Assembly (NCBI RefSeq): GCF_013868415.1
Contig: NZ_JACEMT010000038.1
Coordinates: forward strand, 1 to 64,000
Source: Marinobacterium marinum
Lineage (GTDB): Bacteria > Pseudomonadota > Gammaproteobacteria > Pseudomonadales > Balneatricaceae
Direction of reading: 5' to 3'
Length of the DNA: 64,000 nucleotides
Of this stretch, positions 10,642-19,653 are shown piece by piece (position 1 is the stretch's first letter; each line of letters starts with the position of its first letter). Below the pieces are notes generated by a model. That model made no database searches, was not told the DNA's origin, and worked only from the letters and a program-made list of their open reading frames with translations. The position numbers and the translations under genes are program-made.

Positions 10642-11838
10642 TCAGATCGCAGGCAGAACGCGCAGAAAATAGGCTTTCAAATACTCGGTTTCAGGAATGG
10701 CCGGATGGATCGGATGATCCGCTCCCTGACTGCCCTGTGCGAAGATCTGCGCATTGCGGTCCAGCTCTCGACTGTTGGCCCGCAGAATATCGACCAGCCG
10801 GTCCTTGGCCAGGTGCATGGAACAAGACGCCGAAATCAGCGTGCCATCCTTGCTTAACAGGCGCATCGCCAGGTTGTTAATACGTGCATAGGCACGCTCG
10901 CCGTTACGAATATCCTTGCGCCGGGCGATAAATGCGGGCGGGTCAACAATCACGACATCAAAGCGTTCCTTGTCCGCGACCAGCGCCTTGCACAATTCGA
11001 AAGCGTCACCCTGAAGCCCCCGAAAGCGGGTTTCACCATCATTCAATCGGGCATTTTCGGCAGCCACTTCCAGTGCCGTTACCGAAGCATCCACACACAC
11101 CACTTCGCTGGCACCTGCGGCCAGAGCCTGTGCACCCCAGCCACCCACATAGCTGAACAGATCCAATACACGCTTGCCTTTCACCAGCGTCTGCATTCTG
11201 GCACGATTTTCACGGTGGTCGTAGAACCAGCCCGTTTTCTGCCCGGTCAGTATCGGGGCCAGCAGATTGACACCATTTTCATTCAGCGGAGCCAATTCGG
11301 GCACTTCACCCTGCACCACCTCAACATAGGTTTCCAGGCCTTCACTCGCACGCATCTTGCCGTCATTGCGCAACACGATGGCCTGTGGCCGAAACACCTT
11401 GTTCAGAGCGTCAATGATCTGCTCCAGCACCGCTTCCATACCGGCGCTCGATATCTGCACAACCAGAATATCGTAGAAACGATCCACCACCAGCCCCGGC
11501 AACATGTCGGCATCACCGAAAATTACCCGGTAACAGGGCTGATCGAAACACTGTTCACGCAGGGACTTGGCCAGATTGAAACGGTGCACCAGCAATGAGC
11601 GATCCAGCGGATGGCTCAGATCACGACTCAGCAAGCGACCGCAAATCAGGGTATTCGGATTCAGCGTGGCAATGCCCAGCGCCTTGCCGCGCGCATCCTG
11701 CACAATGACCTGTTCGCCCGGCTCGAAGCCTTTCAGTGGCGTCGCCTTACTATCGACTTCATTGCTGTAGATCCAGAGGTGCCCGCCACGCAGGCGCCGA
11801 TCGGCACCCGACTGAAGAATGAGAGGTTTGAGGTTCAT
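10642..11838 (-). CDS. rlmI: 23S rRNA (cytosine-1962) methyltransferase
   Basis: SAM-dependent 5-methylcytosine methyltransferase acting on 23S rRNA (position 1962 in E. coli numbering). At 398 residues it matches RlmI in length and layout: a PUA domain at residues about 1-75 (LRGGHLWIYSNEVD, GEQVIVQD), an EEHEE-like linker, then a Rossmann methyltransferase with KGKRVLDLFSYVGGWGAQA, DVVIVDPPAF and the cysteine-containing SASCSMH. It is a single-gene unit between two hairpins. The broader label class I SAM methyltransferase with PUA domain is certain; the exact target base is taken from family knowledge. Confidence 0.92.
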   Translation of the reverse strand: MNLKPLILQSGADRRLRGGHLWIYSNEVDSKATPLKGFEPGEQVIVQDARGKALGIATLNPNTLICGRLLSRDLSHPLDRSLLVHRFNLAKSLREQCFDQPCYRVIFGDADMLPGLVVDRFYDILVVQISSAGMEAVLEQIIDALNKVFRPQAIVLRNDGKMRASEGLETYVEVVQGEVPELAPLNENGVNLLAPILTGQKTGWFYDHRENRARMQTLVKGKRVLDLFSYVGGWGAQALAAGASEVVCVDASVTALEVAAENARLNDGETRFRGLQGDAFELCKALVADKERFDVVIVDPPAFIARRKDIRNGERAYARINNLAMRLLSKDGTLISASCSMHLAKDRLVDILRANSRELDRNAQIFAQGSQGADHPIHPAIPETEYLKAYFLRVLPAI

Positions 11839-11863
11839 TGTACTCTGTCTTTGCTCTTAAATG

Positions 11864-11889
11864 ACTGTCCCGGCACAAGCCGGGACAGT
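11864..11889 (-). terminator. Hairpin after gcvH
   Basis: Perfect 11-bp stem (ACTGTCCCGGC arm) with a 4-nt loop, 56 bp beyond the gcvH stop and 26 bp before the rlmI start. The following T tract is short (CATTT on the minus strand), so termination may be partial. Confidence 0.55.
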
Positions 11890-11944
11890 GAGATGAGTTG
11901 GTCGAAAACCGTAATACGACCCGTCGGTACCGCGTTGTGCCGGC

Positions 11945-12337
11945 TTAACCTTCGGCGTCACAATGGGCCGTGTAGCCATCCGCATCCAACAACTCTTCCA
12001 GCTCGCGGCTGTCACTCAGCTTGAGCTGGAAGAACCAGCCATCACCATAGGGATCGGCATTGACTGCTTCCGGAGCATCTTCCAGGGCCTCATTGATGGC
12101 CACGACCTCACCACTCAGAGGAGCGTAGATGTCGGAGGCAGCCTTGACCGATTCAACGGCACCCGCATCATCGCCTGCGGCCATCTCGGCACCCACTTCC
12201 GGCAACTCGACAAACACCACGTCACCCAACAGATCCTGGGCATGATCCGTGATGCCAATCGTTACCAGGCCGTCACCTTCATCACGGACCCATTCATGGC
12301 TGGCCACATATTTCAATTCGTTCGGGACATTGCTCAT
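11945..12337 (-). CDS. gcvH: Glycine cleavage system H protein
   Basis: Lipoyl carrier that shuttles the aminomethyl group between the P, T and L proteins. The 130-residue protein has the lipoylation lysine in [17 protein letters not shown] near residue 65. AGGAAACCGAA precedes the ATG. It follows gcvT by 24 bp. The usual third gene, gcvP, is not here: rlmI lies downstream instead, so the P protein must be encoded elsewhere. Confidence 0.96.
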   Translation of the reverse strand: MSNVPNELKYVASHEWVRDEGDGLVTIGITDHAQDLLGDVVFVELPEVGAEMAAGDDAGAVESVKAASDIYAPLSGEVVAINEALEDAPEAVNADPYGDGWFFQLKLSDSRELEELLDADGYTAHCDAEG

Positions 12338-12361
12338 TTCGGTTTCCTATTGTCGGCTCAT

Positions 12362-13477
12362 TCAGGCAAATACTTTTTCACCATGGCGAACAAACGGGGG
12401 CGTTACCACTTGTACCTGCACCCGCTTGCCACTCACCTCCACTTCGGCCGCATCAGCGGCCGACACCGGCACTCGGGCCAGGGCAATGACGCAACCCAGC
12501 GTTGGCGATACACAAGCGCTGGTGACTTCACCCACCGCGTTCCCGTCGACCAGCACCTTTTGCCCGGCACTCAGGGGGGCTTCACCAGCCATCACCAGTC
12601 CGGCCTGGCGGCAGGTTACGCCACCGGCCTGCACCGCTTCGAGCGCTTCGCGCCCAACGAACAGTCGCTCTTTCGGCTCCAGATCCAGCCCTCGCAGCAT
12701 ACCGGCGGCCAGCGGCGAGACCGTCTCGTCCAGCTCGGCCCCGTAGCGACTCAGCCCCGCTTCCAGGCGCAACGTCTCGCGAGCTGCCAAACCACAGGGC
12801 GTAACACCCGCATCCAGCAGTTGCTGCCAGAAGTCGACAGCTTCTTCTTCCGGCAACATCACTTCCAGACCGTCCTCGCCCGTATAACCGATACGCGCAA
12901 TAAACCAGCCTTCCGATTCCTGCCCGGAAAACTCCTTGAGTTCGGACAGCAGCCGCGCCCGTGACTCGCTGACAACCTGTTCAACCCGCTGACGGGCCTT
13001 GGGGCCCTGAATCGCGATCATCGCCAGCTCTGGCTGTTCGGTCAATGCCACATCAAAGCGCAACGCCTGATCGGCCATCCAGCGCAAATCCTTTTCCCGG
13101 CTGCTGCTGTTGGCAACAATGCGGTACCACTCGCCCGAGGCATCGGGCTCAGTCATCAGATACACGATCAGATCATCGATCACGCCACCTTTTTCGTTCA
13201 GCATAACGCTGTACAGGGCCTGACCTTTCTGCCTGAGGCCGGCCACATCGGCTGCCAGCAGATGACGCAAATAGCTGCGCGCCTGCGCACCCGATACATC
13301 AACAATGGTCATGTGTGACATATCGAACATGCCCGCGCTCTGACGCACCCGGTGGTGCTCTTCTACCTGGGAGCCATAATGCAGCGGCATGTCCCAGCCG
13401 CTGAAATCGACCAATCTGGCGCCCAGGGCATGATGTTGTGCGTGAAGTACGGTCTTGTGTCCCATCGGTAAGCTCAT
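12362..13477 (-). CDS. gcvT: Aminomethyltransferase, glycine cleavage T protein
   Basis: Transfers the methylene from the H-protein-bound aminomethyl group to tetrahydrofolate, releasing ammonia. The 371-residue protein has the N-terminal DFSGWDMPLHYGSQVEEHHRVR, FDMSHMTIVDVSG and the C-terminal barrel (GEVTSACVSPTLGCVIALARV). Start choice is open between the ATG at 13477 and one at 13465, the latter having GATGAG 7 nt upstream. The adjacency to ubiI-ubiH-pepP upstream matches the E. coli chromosome. I saw no glycine riboswitch in the 99-bp leader. Confidence 0.95.
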   Translation of the reverse strand: MSLPMGHKTVLHAQHHALGARLVDFSGWDMPLHYGSQVEEHHRVRQSAGMFDMSHMTIVDVSGAQARSYLRHLLAADVAGLRQKGQALYSVMLNEKGGVIDDLIVYLMTEPDASGEWYRIVANSSSREKDLRWMADQALRFDVALTEQPELAMIAIQGPKARQRVEQVVSESRARLLSELKEFSGQESEGWFIARIGYTGEDGLEVMLPEEEAVDFWQQLLDAGVTPCGLAARETLRLEAGLSRYGAELDETVSPLAAGMLRGLDLEPKERLFVGREALEAVQAGGVTCRQAGLVMAGEAPLSAGQKVLVDGNAVGEVTSACVSPTLGCVIALARVPVSAADAAEVEVSGKRVQVQVVTPPFVRHGEKVFA

Positions 13478-13544
13478 CTGCTGCAGCGTTCCGACCCACG
13501 GCCTGAGCCGCGTCGCAACTGGTTAACAGAAAAAAAGGGAAGAC

Positions 13545-13573
13545 AATGTATCGGCATTTGCGCCCCAGATCAA
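13545..13573 (-). promoter_or_regulatory. gcvT: Candidate sigma-70 promoter for gcvT-gcvH
   Basis: On the minus strand, TTGATC and TACATT are separated by exactly 17 nt, about 70 bp before the gcvT start. The -35 matches 5 of 6 consensus bases. Confidence 0.45.
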
Positions 13574-13576
13574 TAT

Positions 13577-14851
13577 TTAACCGTCTGTCAAGGGACGGCG
13601 CTGTAAACGCCGGGGGCGATCTCCGGACAGTCCCATCGCCTGCAGCACCAGGTGTTGCTTCACCGGCTCCAGACGGTCCATGAGGTTCATGCCACAGCTG
13701 CGCAGCAAACGCACCGGTGCCGACCGGGGCGCGAACAGACGACGAAACCCTTCCATCGCTGCCGACATGCACAGGTTGGCACTGCGCCGCTGACGCTGGT
13801 AACGACGCAGCACCTGAAGGTCCGCGATGGATTCGTTGCGCTGCCAGGCCGCCTCGACGACATCGGCCAGAGCGGCAGCATCCATGAGCCCCAGATTGAC
13901 CCCCTGACCCGCCAGCGGGTGTATCGTATGAGCGGCATCGCCTACCAACGCCAGACCCGTGTCCACATACTGATGAGCATGACGCTGCCGCAGCGGTATC
14001 AGATGACGCTCGGCGCTGTCGACAACCTCGCCAAGACAGTATTCGGCAGCCCGCGCCAAGGCCTGCCGGAAAGCCTCATCAGACAGGGCCATCAATGCGC
14101 GAGCATGCTCAGGCGAGGTGGACCAGACAATGGAACTGGTGCGCCCATTGCCGCCAGCCAGGGGCAACAGGGCCAGGGGCCCGTCCTCGGTAAACCTCTG
14201 CCAACACGTCTCGCCATGGGGGCGGACGGTCGTAATGGTCGTAACCAGCGCATGATGCCCATAGTCCCATTCGGTGGCGCCCAGACCACTCAGCTGCCGA
14301 GTCCGTGACAAAGCACCATCAGCCCCCACCACCAGCGCGGCGGTCAGCTCACGGCCGTCGCTGAGGGTCAGCGTTCTCTCGCCAGCCGCCAGAGGCGCCG
14401 ACAGTTTCTGCAGGCTGATACCACTTAGCAGAGTCAGATTGTCATGCCGGGCAACCTGCCGCAGCAGCCCTCCCTGCACCACCGAATTTTCAACAATATG
14501 TCCCAGGCAGTCTTCATGCAGGGCATCGGCACTGAAGTGAATGCGTCCCCCCCCCTCGCCATCCCAGACCTCCATATCATGATAGGCGCGAGCACGCCCC
14601 GAACCGATAATGGTCGACCAGGCTCCCAGCTGCTCCAGCAGCTGTACCGATGCCGGATTCAGCGCACTGACCCTGGCATCATACTGCGAGCCCGGCCGTT
14701 CGGTAATTTGCTCAAGCCAGTCCGACACCTCGCCGCTGCGCTGCTCCAGAACGATGATTCTTCGCCCGGCGGGAGCCAGCGACAAGGCCAGCGACAGCCC
14801 TACCATACCCGCTCCCACAATCACCAGATCCGCCTGCCATTCGCTCGTCAT
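13577..14851 (-). CDS. ubiI: Ubiquinone-biosynthesis FAD hydroxylase, UbiI/VisC type
   Basis: Flavin monooxygenase of the UbiH/UbiI/UbiF family that hydroxylates the aromatic ring of ubiquinone precursors (C5 for UbiI). The 424-residue protein has the FAD-binding DLVIVGAGMVGLSLALSLA at the N-terminus, the middle DG motif VVGADGALSRTR near residue 175 and GDAAHTIHPLAGQGVNLGLMDA near 300. Assignment to UbiI rather than UbiH rests on order: it is the gene nearer gcvT, as in E. coli. GGAG lies 7 nt before the ATG; only 15 bp separate it from ubiH. Confidence 0.88.
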   Translation of the reverse strand: MTSEWQADLVIVGAGMVGLSLALSLAPAGRRIIVLEQRSGEVSDWLEQITERPGSQYDARVSALNPASVQLLEQLGAWSTIIGSGRARAYHDMEVWDGEGGGRIHFSADALHEDCLGHIVENSVVQGGLLRQVARHDNLTLLSGISLQKLSAPLAAGERTLTLSDGRELTAALVVGADGALSRTRQLSGLGATEWDYGHHALVTTITTVRPHGETCWQRFTEDGPLALLPLAGGNGRTSSIVWSTSPEHARALMALSDEAFRQALARAAEYCLGEVVDSAERHLIPLRQRHAHQYVDTGLALVGDAAHTIHPLAGQGVNLGLMDAAALADVVEAAWQRNESIADLQVLRRYQRQRRSANLCMSAAMEGFRRLFAPRSAPVRLLRSCGMNLMDRLEPVKQHLVLQAMGLSGDRPRRLQRRPLTDG

Positions 14852-14866
14852 GTCGATGCTCCGGTT

Positions 14867-16111
14867 TTAACGCAAACGCGCCGCAGGCTGGTCCAGCCCC
14901 ATGGCGGAACGTGCAAACAAGGTCTTGCCTGCCGGACAGCTGTCCAGCAGCTGCAGCCCCAGGCCGCGCCCCAAGCGCAACAACGGGTTGTCGCTGGCAA
15001 ACAGCTTCAAGGTTCGGTCACTGAACAGGATGGTGCGCTGCTGATCCAGTCGGCGCTGCTCGACAAAGGCACTCAGCCCCTCCAGCGCTCCCAGCGGCAG
15101 CCCCTCGCGCTTGCGCGCGATAATCAGATCTGCCAGAGCCACAACACCTCGCAACGCCAGGTTGTATCCCTGCCCCGCAATGGGGTGCAGGGCGTGAGCG
15201 GCATTACCCAGCACAACCAGCCCGGTCCTGACCTGCTCCTCGGCCCGGATCAGCTTGAGCGGATAGTAATGGCGCTCACCCACAGCCGTGAAGCGCCCCG
15301 CACGGTAGCCGAATGCATCCTGAAGCCGTGCCAGAAAGGCCTGATCATCCAAGGCCTGTATCTCGTCCAATAAGGTATCAGCCAGTGTCCAGACCAGACC
15401 GCAGCGGGTGCGACCGTCCAGGCTTTCACCGGGCAACAGGGCCAGCGGGCCCGATTCGGTAAAGCGTTCGTAGGCGATGTGTCCATGCGGACGATCCAGT
15501 GACACATTGGCAACCAGTGCATGCTGGTCATAGGCCTGCTCATGATAATGAATACCCAGCCGCTGGCGCAGTTCGGAGCGCCCGCCGTCGGCCATGACCA
15601 CCAGCTCGGCACGCAACCACTGTTCGCCCTGCGCCGTCTGCAGGCGCACCCGGTTGCCTGCGGCTTCGGGCACAAGCCGGTCAACCTCGGCTGCCGAAAT
15701 CAGTGTCAGCTGCTCACCCGCATGCTGTTGCAAATGACTGATCAGCACCCGACCCAGCCAGTGGTTCTCGACCACATACCCCAGAGCAGGCACGCCCTCG
15801 TCCTCGGCCTGCAAACGGGTAGTGCCAAATCGTCCTCGGTCAGACACATGGATACTGTTGATGGATGTCAGGTGTTCCGTCAGAGCCGACCAGACACCCA
15901 TGCGCCGATACAGGGTACGTACCCCCTGCGCCAGCGCGGTGGAGCGGGCATCATAACTGGGCGTAAAAACCGGTGCTCCCGCTGTGGGCAGGGGCTGAGC
16001 CTCAATCAATGCCATCTTCAGCCCGAGATCCCGTGCCGTCGGCAGAAGTGCGGCTGCCAGGCTGGCACCCACCATTCCGCCACCGATGATGATCAGATCA
16101 TACTGCTGCAT
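14867..16111 (-). CDS. ubiH: 2-octaprenyl-6-methoxyphenol hydroxylase
   Basis: Aerobic ring hydroxylase of ubiquinone synthesis, FAD-dependent. The 414 residues show DLIIIGGGMVGASLAAALL, VVMADGGRSELRQ near 175 and GNAAHALHPIAGQGYNLALRGVVALAD near 295. The protein is a paralogue of the neighbouring ubiI product, so the two likely arose by an old duplication found across gammaproteobacteria. GGAGAGGCGGGCG precedes the ATG. Part of the ygfB-pepP-ubiH-ubiI operon with gaps of under 20 bp. Confidence 0.92.
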   Translation of the reverse strand: MQQYDLIIIGGGMVGASLAAALLPTARDLGLKMALIEAQPLPTAGAPVFTPSYDARSTALAQGVRTLYRRMGVWSALTEHLTSINSIHVSDRGRFGTTRLQAEDEGVPALGYVVENHWLGRVLISHLQQHAGEQLTLISAAEVDRLVPEAAGNRVRLQTAQGEQWLRAELVVMADGGRSELRQRLGIHYHEQAYDQHALVANVSLDRPHGHIAYERFTESGPLALLPGESLDGRTRCGLVWTLADTLLDEIQALDDQAFLARLQDAFGYRAGRFTAVGERHYYPLKLIRAEEQVRTGLVVLGNAAHALHPIAGQGYNLALRGVVALADLIIARKREGLPLGALEGLSAFVEQRRLDQQRTILFSDRTLKLFASDNPLLRLGRGLGLQLLDSCPAGKTLFARSAMGLDQPAARLR

Positions 16112-16130
16112 CGCCCGCCTCTCCGGCTGC

Positions 16131-17447
16131 TCAGTTTTGCGCCATCAGCGCTTCAATAGCGTGTATTGTCTTGGGCACCCCGTGGGTCAGCACCTCGGGG
16201 CCCTGTTCCGTCACCAGCACATCGTCTTCAATGCGGATACCGATGCCTCGCCACTCGGGGGCTACATCCATGTCATCCGGCGCCACATACACGCCCGGCT
16301 CAATGGTCATCACCATGCCCGGCTCCAGCGGACGCCATTCGCCGGCTACCTTGTACTGGCCCACATCATGTACATCCATGCCCAGCCAGTGACCGATACG
16401 GTGCATGTAAAAGCGGCGATAGGCCCCGTCTTCGATCAAGGCATCCCGCTCACCCTGCAGCAGACCCAGCCCGATCAGCCCTTCGGTCAAACGCTCGACG
16501 GACAGATCATGAATCCGGTTCCAGGGTACGCCGGGCTGCATCGCGTCGATACAGGCCAGCTGCACATCCAGCACCAGTTGATACAGCGCTTTCTGCTGTG
16601 GCGAGAAGCGTCCATTGACCGGAAAAGTGCGCGTGATATCACTGGCATAGTTGTCCAGTTCGCAGCCTGCATCAATCAGTACCAGATCCCCGTCTTTCAG
16701 CTCGGCATCGTTTTCAATGTAGTGCAGAATACAGCCATTGGCACCACCGCCCACGATGGGTGTGTACGCCTGAAAGCGGGCGCCCTGCTGCATACAGTAG
16801 CCGGTGATCTCCGCTTCCAGATGGTATTCATATCGACCGGGACGGGACAGACGCATGGCCCGACAATGCGCCTCCGCCGAGATAGTGGCCGCGGCCCGCA
16901 TGACGGCCAGTTCCGCCTCGCTTTTGAACAGCCGCTGTTCATGCAGCAGATTATCCAGCAGCACCAGTTCGTCCGGTGCATGCGCGCCCTGGCGTGCACG
17001 AGCGCGCACCTGATTCAGCCAGCCACGCACACGGGTATCCAGCCGTTCGTCATTGCCCAGGGCATAGTACAGACGCTGTGCACCCTCCAGCAGTTCCGGC
17101 ATCCGCTGTTCCAGCTCGTCCAGCGTGAAGGCCTGATCCGCGCCAAAGTCACGAATAGCCCCTTCGGGTCCGGCGCGATAACCGGTCCAGATTTCCATCT
17201 GCCGGTCGCGTGGCGGACAAAACAGCACGAATTCGCCCTGCGCGCGCCCCGGTATCAACAGCAGCAACGCATCGGGCTCATTGAATCCGGTCAGATAGTA
17301 AAAGTCGCTGTCTTGCCGGAAAGCATATTCGGCATCCCGGTTACGGCTGACCAAATGAGCGGCCGCCACCAGCGCCACACTGTTGGCGGGCAACTGCTGC
17401 AAGAGCGCAGCACGCCGGCGGGCATATTCGTCCTGAGTAATTTTCAT
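16131..17447 (-). CDS. pepP: Xaa-Pro aminopeptidase (aminopeptidase P)
   Basis: Cytoplasmic metallopeptidase that removes an N-terminal residue preceding proline. The 438-residue protein has an N-terminal creatinase-like domain and a pita-bread catalytic domain with the two-metal ligands in LIDAGCELDNYASDITRTFP, the His in MHRIGHWLGMDVHD, and Glu residues in TIEPGVYV and GIRIEDDVLVT. The start at 17447 (MKITQDEYARRR) has CAGGA upstream and matches the family; the frame open to 17528 would overlap ygfB. Confidence 0.95.
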   Translation of the reverse strand: MKITQDEYARRRAALLQQLPANSVALVAAAHLVSRNRDAEYAFRQDSDFYYLTGFNEPDALLLLIPGRAQGEFVLFCPPRDRQMEIWTGYRAGPEGAIRDFGADQAFTLDELEQRMPELLEGAQRLYYALGNDERLDTRVRGWLNQVRARARQGAHAPDELVLLDNLLHEQRLFKSEAELAVMRAAATISAEAHCRAMRLSRPGRYEYHLEAEITGYCMQQGARFQAYTPIVGGGANGCILHYIENDAELKDGDLVLIDAGCELDNYASDITRTFPVNGRFSPQQKALYQLVLDVQLACIDAMQPGVPWNRIHDLSVERLTEGLIGLGLLQGERDALIEDGAYRRFYMHRIGHWLGMDVHDVGQYKVAGEWRPLEPGMVMTIEPGVYVAPDDMDVAPEWRGIGIRIEDDVLVTEQGPEVLTHGVPKTIHAIEALMAQN

Positions 17448-17464
17448 GTTGAGTCCTGGAACTG

Positions 17465-18079
17465 TCAGTGCAAGACCGGTGCAGGCGCGTCCACGTCTGG
17501 AGCGGCCTGGGCATCGGGCTCGTTGCACTCGCTGAATACCAACAGGGCCGCCATGCGAACGTATTCCTGAACTTCCATCAGGTCACCTTCGTCCTCTTCC
17601 GAATCGGCATCGGCCTCTGTACTGATTTGAACAATCTGGGCCAGATCACGTAGCGTTTCCTGTCCCTCTACCGAGAGTCCACCCGCGCCCTTTCGCTCCT
17701 GCAGGCCAAAGCCGCTCAAGAAGCCGCCACACCAGACCCCGAGTGCTTCAGCGCGGATCGGCAGCAGCTGATCATCATCCGGCAACAGCAGTTCAAAACT
17801 GAAATCCGGTGCTTCAAACTGTTGCAAAGTCGCCAGATACAGCTGCATTACGCTGTTACGCAACGCCGGTCCCCGCAAAGGCTCAATATCGAATAATTCC
17901 TGCACCCGCTGCAGTAGGCTGTCCGGATCGAATCGGGCACCCGCTGCAACCTGACCGGCCAGCAGTCCATGTAATTCCGAAGGCGATACAGTGAACGCTC
18001 CTTCCTCAACCAGCCTGTCGGCCAGCGTATCGAAATCCGGCAGTTCTACTTCAGCGGCCTGTTCGTGGGTCATAGTCAT
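17465..18079 (-). CDS. ygfB: UPF0149 / YgfB-family protein
   Basis: A 204-residue acidic helical protein of the UPF0149 family. In P. aeruginosa a YgfB homologue modulates ampDh3 and alpA expression, but that role cannot be transferred with confidence. Typical features seen: SPSELHGLLAGQVAAG near the N-terminus, a central WCGGFLSGFGLQE and a very acidic C-terminal third (DSEEDEGDLMEVQEYVRMA). The start is uncertain between ATG codons at 18079 and 18073. It is the first gene of the pepP-ubiH-ubiI operon, 17 bp before pepP. Confidence 0.88.
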   Translation of the reverse strand: MTMTHEQAAEVELPDFDTLADRLVEEGAFTVSPSELHGLLAGQVAAGARFDPDSLLQRVQELFDIEPLRGPALRNSVMQLYLATLQQFEAPDFSFELLLPDDDQLLPIRAEALGVWCGGFLSGFGLQERKGAGGLSVEGQETLRDLAQIVQISTEADADSEEDEGDLMEVQEYVRMAALLVFSECNEPDAQAAPDVDAPAPVLH

Positions 18080-18183
18080 TTTTCCGGCGTTATTTCTGTT
18101 GTCCCGAGGGTAACCGGACGGGACCGGCACCGCATTGATCTCTATGCTAGCATTTCACCATAAGCAGAGCCACGGAGTGTCAA

Positions 18184-18212
18184 TTGACCCTGCAGAGGCA
18201 GCTGTTTATAGT
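18184..18212 (+). promoter_or_regulatory. Candidate sigma-70 promoter for the TIGR02449-zapA unit
   Basis: TTGACC and TATAGT with a 17-nt spacer, ending 26 bp before the start codon at 18239. Each hexamer has five consensus matches. It lies in the divergent gap to ygfB. Confidence 0.6.
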
Positions 18213-18238
18213 CAGCAGGTTATTGCATGGGATCTGGC

Positions 18239-18448
18239 ATGAGCGAACACTATTTCAACGCACTCGAACACAAGATTGACCAGCTGCTGGCGCAGGTCCA
18301 GAAACTGGAGCAGGAAAACCGCCAGTTGCGCCAACAGGAAACCCGGCTGCGCGAAGAACGCGCGCAACTGGTCCAGCTGAACGACCAGACCCGCGACAAG
18401 GTTGAGGGTATGATACGGCGACTCAAGGCACTGGAGCAAAATTCATGA
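18239..18448 (+). CDS. TIGR02449-type small coiled-coil protein (ZapB-like)
   Basis: A 69-residue protein that is almost wholly coiled coil: KIDQLLAQVQKLEQENRQL followed by more heptads rich in Gln, Glu, Arg and Leu. It resembles ZapB in size and style and sits directly before zapA, so a division role is likely but inferred. Its TGA stop overlaps the zapA ATG (ATGA). An in-frame ATG at 18227 is an alternative start; neither has a strong ribosome binding site. Confidence 0.8.
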   Translation: MSEHYFNALEHKIDQLLAQVQKLEQENRQLRQQETRLREERAQLVQLNDQTRDKVEGMIRRLKALEQNS

Positions 18449-18771
18449 GCGCGGACGCACGCACGGTTACCGTCAAGCTACTGGACAAGGAATACACGAT
18501 CAGCTGTCCGGATGGTGTCGAAGCCGAATTGCTGGCATCCGCCGATTACCTGAACCAGAAAATGCAGGAAATTCGCCGATCCGGCAAAATCATCGGGCTT
18601 GAGCGCATCGCCGTCATGGCGGCTTTGAACATGTCGCACGAGCTGATCAGAAGCCAGGATGCCCAGCGCCAGAATATCGAAACCAACCTGCGACGCCTGG
18701 GTCAGAAGATTGATCAGGGACTGGCCCACAAAGAGCCGAAAGAGTCCCATGAAAACTCTTCAACTTCCTGA
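18445..18771 (+). CDS. zapA: Cell division protein ZapA
   Basis: Binds and bundles FtsZ at midcell. The 108-residue protein has the ZapA beta-hairpin (VTVKLLDKEYTISCPDG), the dimerisation helix with LASADYLNQKMQEIRR and the long C-terminal coiled coil. Overlaps the preceding coiled-coil gene by 4 bp. Followed by the 6S RNA gene, as in E. coli. Confidence 0.93.
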   Translation: MSADARTVTVKLLDKEYTISCPDGVEAELLASADYLNQKMQEIRRSGKIIGLERIAVMAALNMSHELIRSQDAQRQNIETNLRRLGQKIDQGLAHKEPKESHENSSTS

Positions 18772-18834
18772 AAAGTCTTTATCCAACAGTAAGATAACGC
18801 ACATCCGTAGCAGAGAGCGGCATAATTTCAAGGG

Positions 18835-18862
18835 CTGACATCCGATTGCAAACAGGTATAAT
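18835..18862 (+). promoter_or_regulatory. ssrS: Sigma-70 promoter of 6S RNA
   Basis: CTGACA (18835-18840), a 16-nt spacer, and a perfect TATAAT (18857-18862), about 7 nt before the predicted RNA 5' end. Confidence 0.75.
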
Positions 18863-18868
18863 GGGATC

Positions 18869-19050
18869 AGGTTCCTGGAGTGTTCGGCAGTGGGTCAAGT
18901 CCCTCGAGCCGATAAGCAGTACCCAGGAGGTGTTTAACAGGTGTTGTGAGCATGTCCGTTCGACGGAAAGCCTGATTCGCTTGTAAACACTTCCACTCTG
19001 AACCTTAGGGTTCAGGGCCACGACCGACACCGGCACTCTGGGAAGCCTTC
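18869..19050 (+). ncRNA. ssrS: 6S RNA
   Basis: Regulatory RNA that mimics an open promoter and sequesters sigma-70 RNA polymerase in stationary phase. The region between zapA and fau has the family's conserved blocks in order: GTCAAGTCCCTCGAGCCGAT on the 5' side, GTGAGCATGTCCG at the apical stem, GAACCTTAGGGTTCAGGG on the 3' side of the bubble. The ends pair (TGGAGTG with CACTCTGG). Length about 182 nt fits. Ends are estimated from the closing stem and the -10 box to within a few bases. Linkage to fau downstream is conserved. Confidence 0.92.
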
Positions 19051-19056
19051 GACACC

Positions 19057-19653
19057 ATGATGCAGGACCGCAAAACTCTTCGCCGCCACATGCGTGCCCG
19101 CCGTCAGGCACTGACGCCACGACAACAACGCCAGGCGTCGCAGGCACTCAGCCATATCGTTCGAACACAGCTATGGTTCCGACAGGCTCGACATGTTGCG
19201 CTATACCTGCCCAATGATGGCGAAATTGATCCCTCCCCTCTGATCGCACTCTGTCGCCACCTCGGCAAACGACTTTACCTCCCGGTTTTGCATCCGATCC
19301 GTCACAACCGACTCTGGTTCACACCCTACACTGCCGACACCCCGATGCGCCGCAATCGCTATCGCATTCTGGAGCCCGTGTTACAGGGTAAGCCGGTTCG
19401 GCCCGCACAGGCGCTGGATCTGGTATTGATGCCGCTGGTTGCCTTTTCCGCCGATGGCGGTCGCATGGGCATGGGAGGGGGGTACTACGATCGGACCTTT
19501 GCTTTCAAATTGCAGCAGCATGGATTGAAGGGGCCGAAACTGATTGGGCTGGCGCACGATTTTCAGCGTCAGACACGCCTGCCACTGGAACCCTGGGATG
19601 TCCCCCTGGACGGAGTTGCGACCGACTGCTGCTTTTACCGGATCAGCTATTGA
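19057..19653 (+). CDS. fau: 5-formyltetrahydrofolate cyclo-ligase
   Basis: Converts 5-formyl-tetrahydrofolate to 5,10-methenyl-tetrahydrofolate using ATP. The 198-residue protein has KTLRRHMRARRQAL at the N-terminus and the C-terminal nucleotide motif GGRMGMGGGYYDRTFAF. The ATG lies just after the 6S RNA 3' end, with only GGAAG about 12 nt upstream, so translation may start weakly or at the next ATG. Shares its transcript with 6S RNA in E. coli. Its 3' end overlaps the small minus-strand gene by 11 bp. Confidence 0.93.
   Translation: MMQDRKTLRRHMRARRQALTPRQQRQASQALSHIVRTQLWFRQARHVALYLPNDGEIDPSPLIALCRHLGKRLYLPVLHPIRHNRLWFTPYTADTPMRRNRYRILEPVLQGKPVRPAQALDLVLMPLVAFSADGGRMGMGGGYYDRTFAFKLQQHGLKGPKLIGLAHDFQRQTRLPLEPWDVPLDGVATDCCFYRISY

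Noticed and set aside
13478..13576. Glycine riboswitch before gcvT
   Set aside because: The 99-bp leader lacks the conserved glycine aptamer core and is too short for a tandem aptamer.
16086..17570. 494-codon plus-strand open frame
   Set aside because: Lies antisense to pepP, whose motifs and ribosome binding site are clear; the frame is a by-product of GC-rich codon use.
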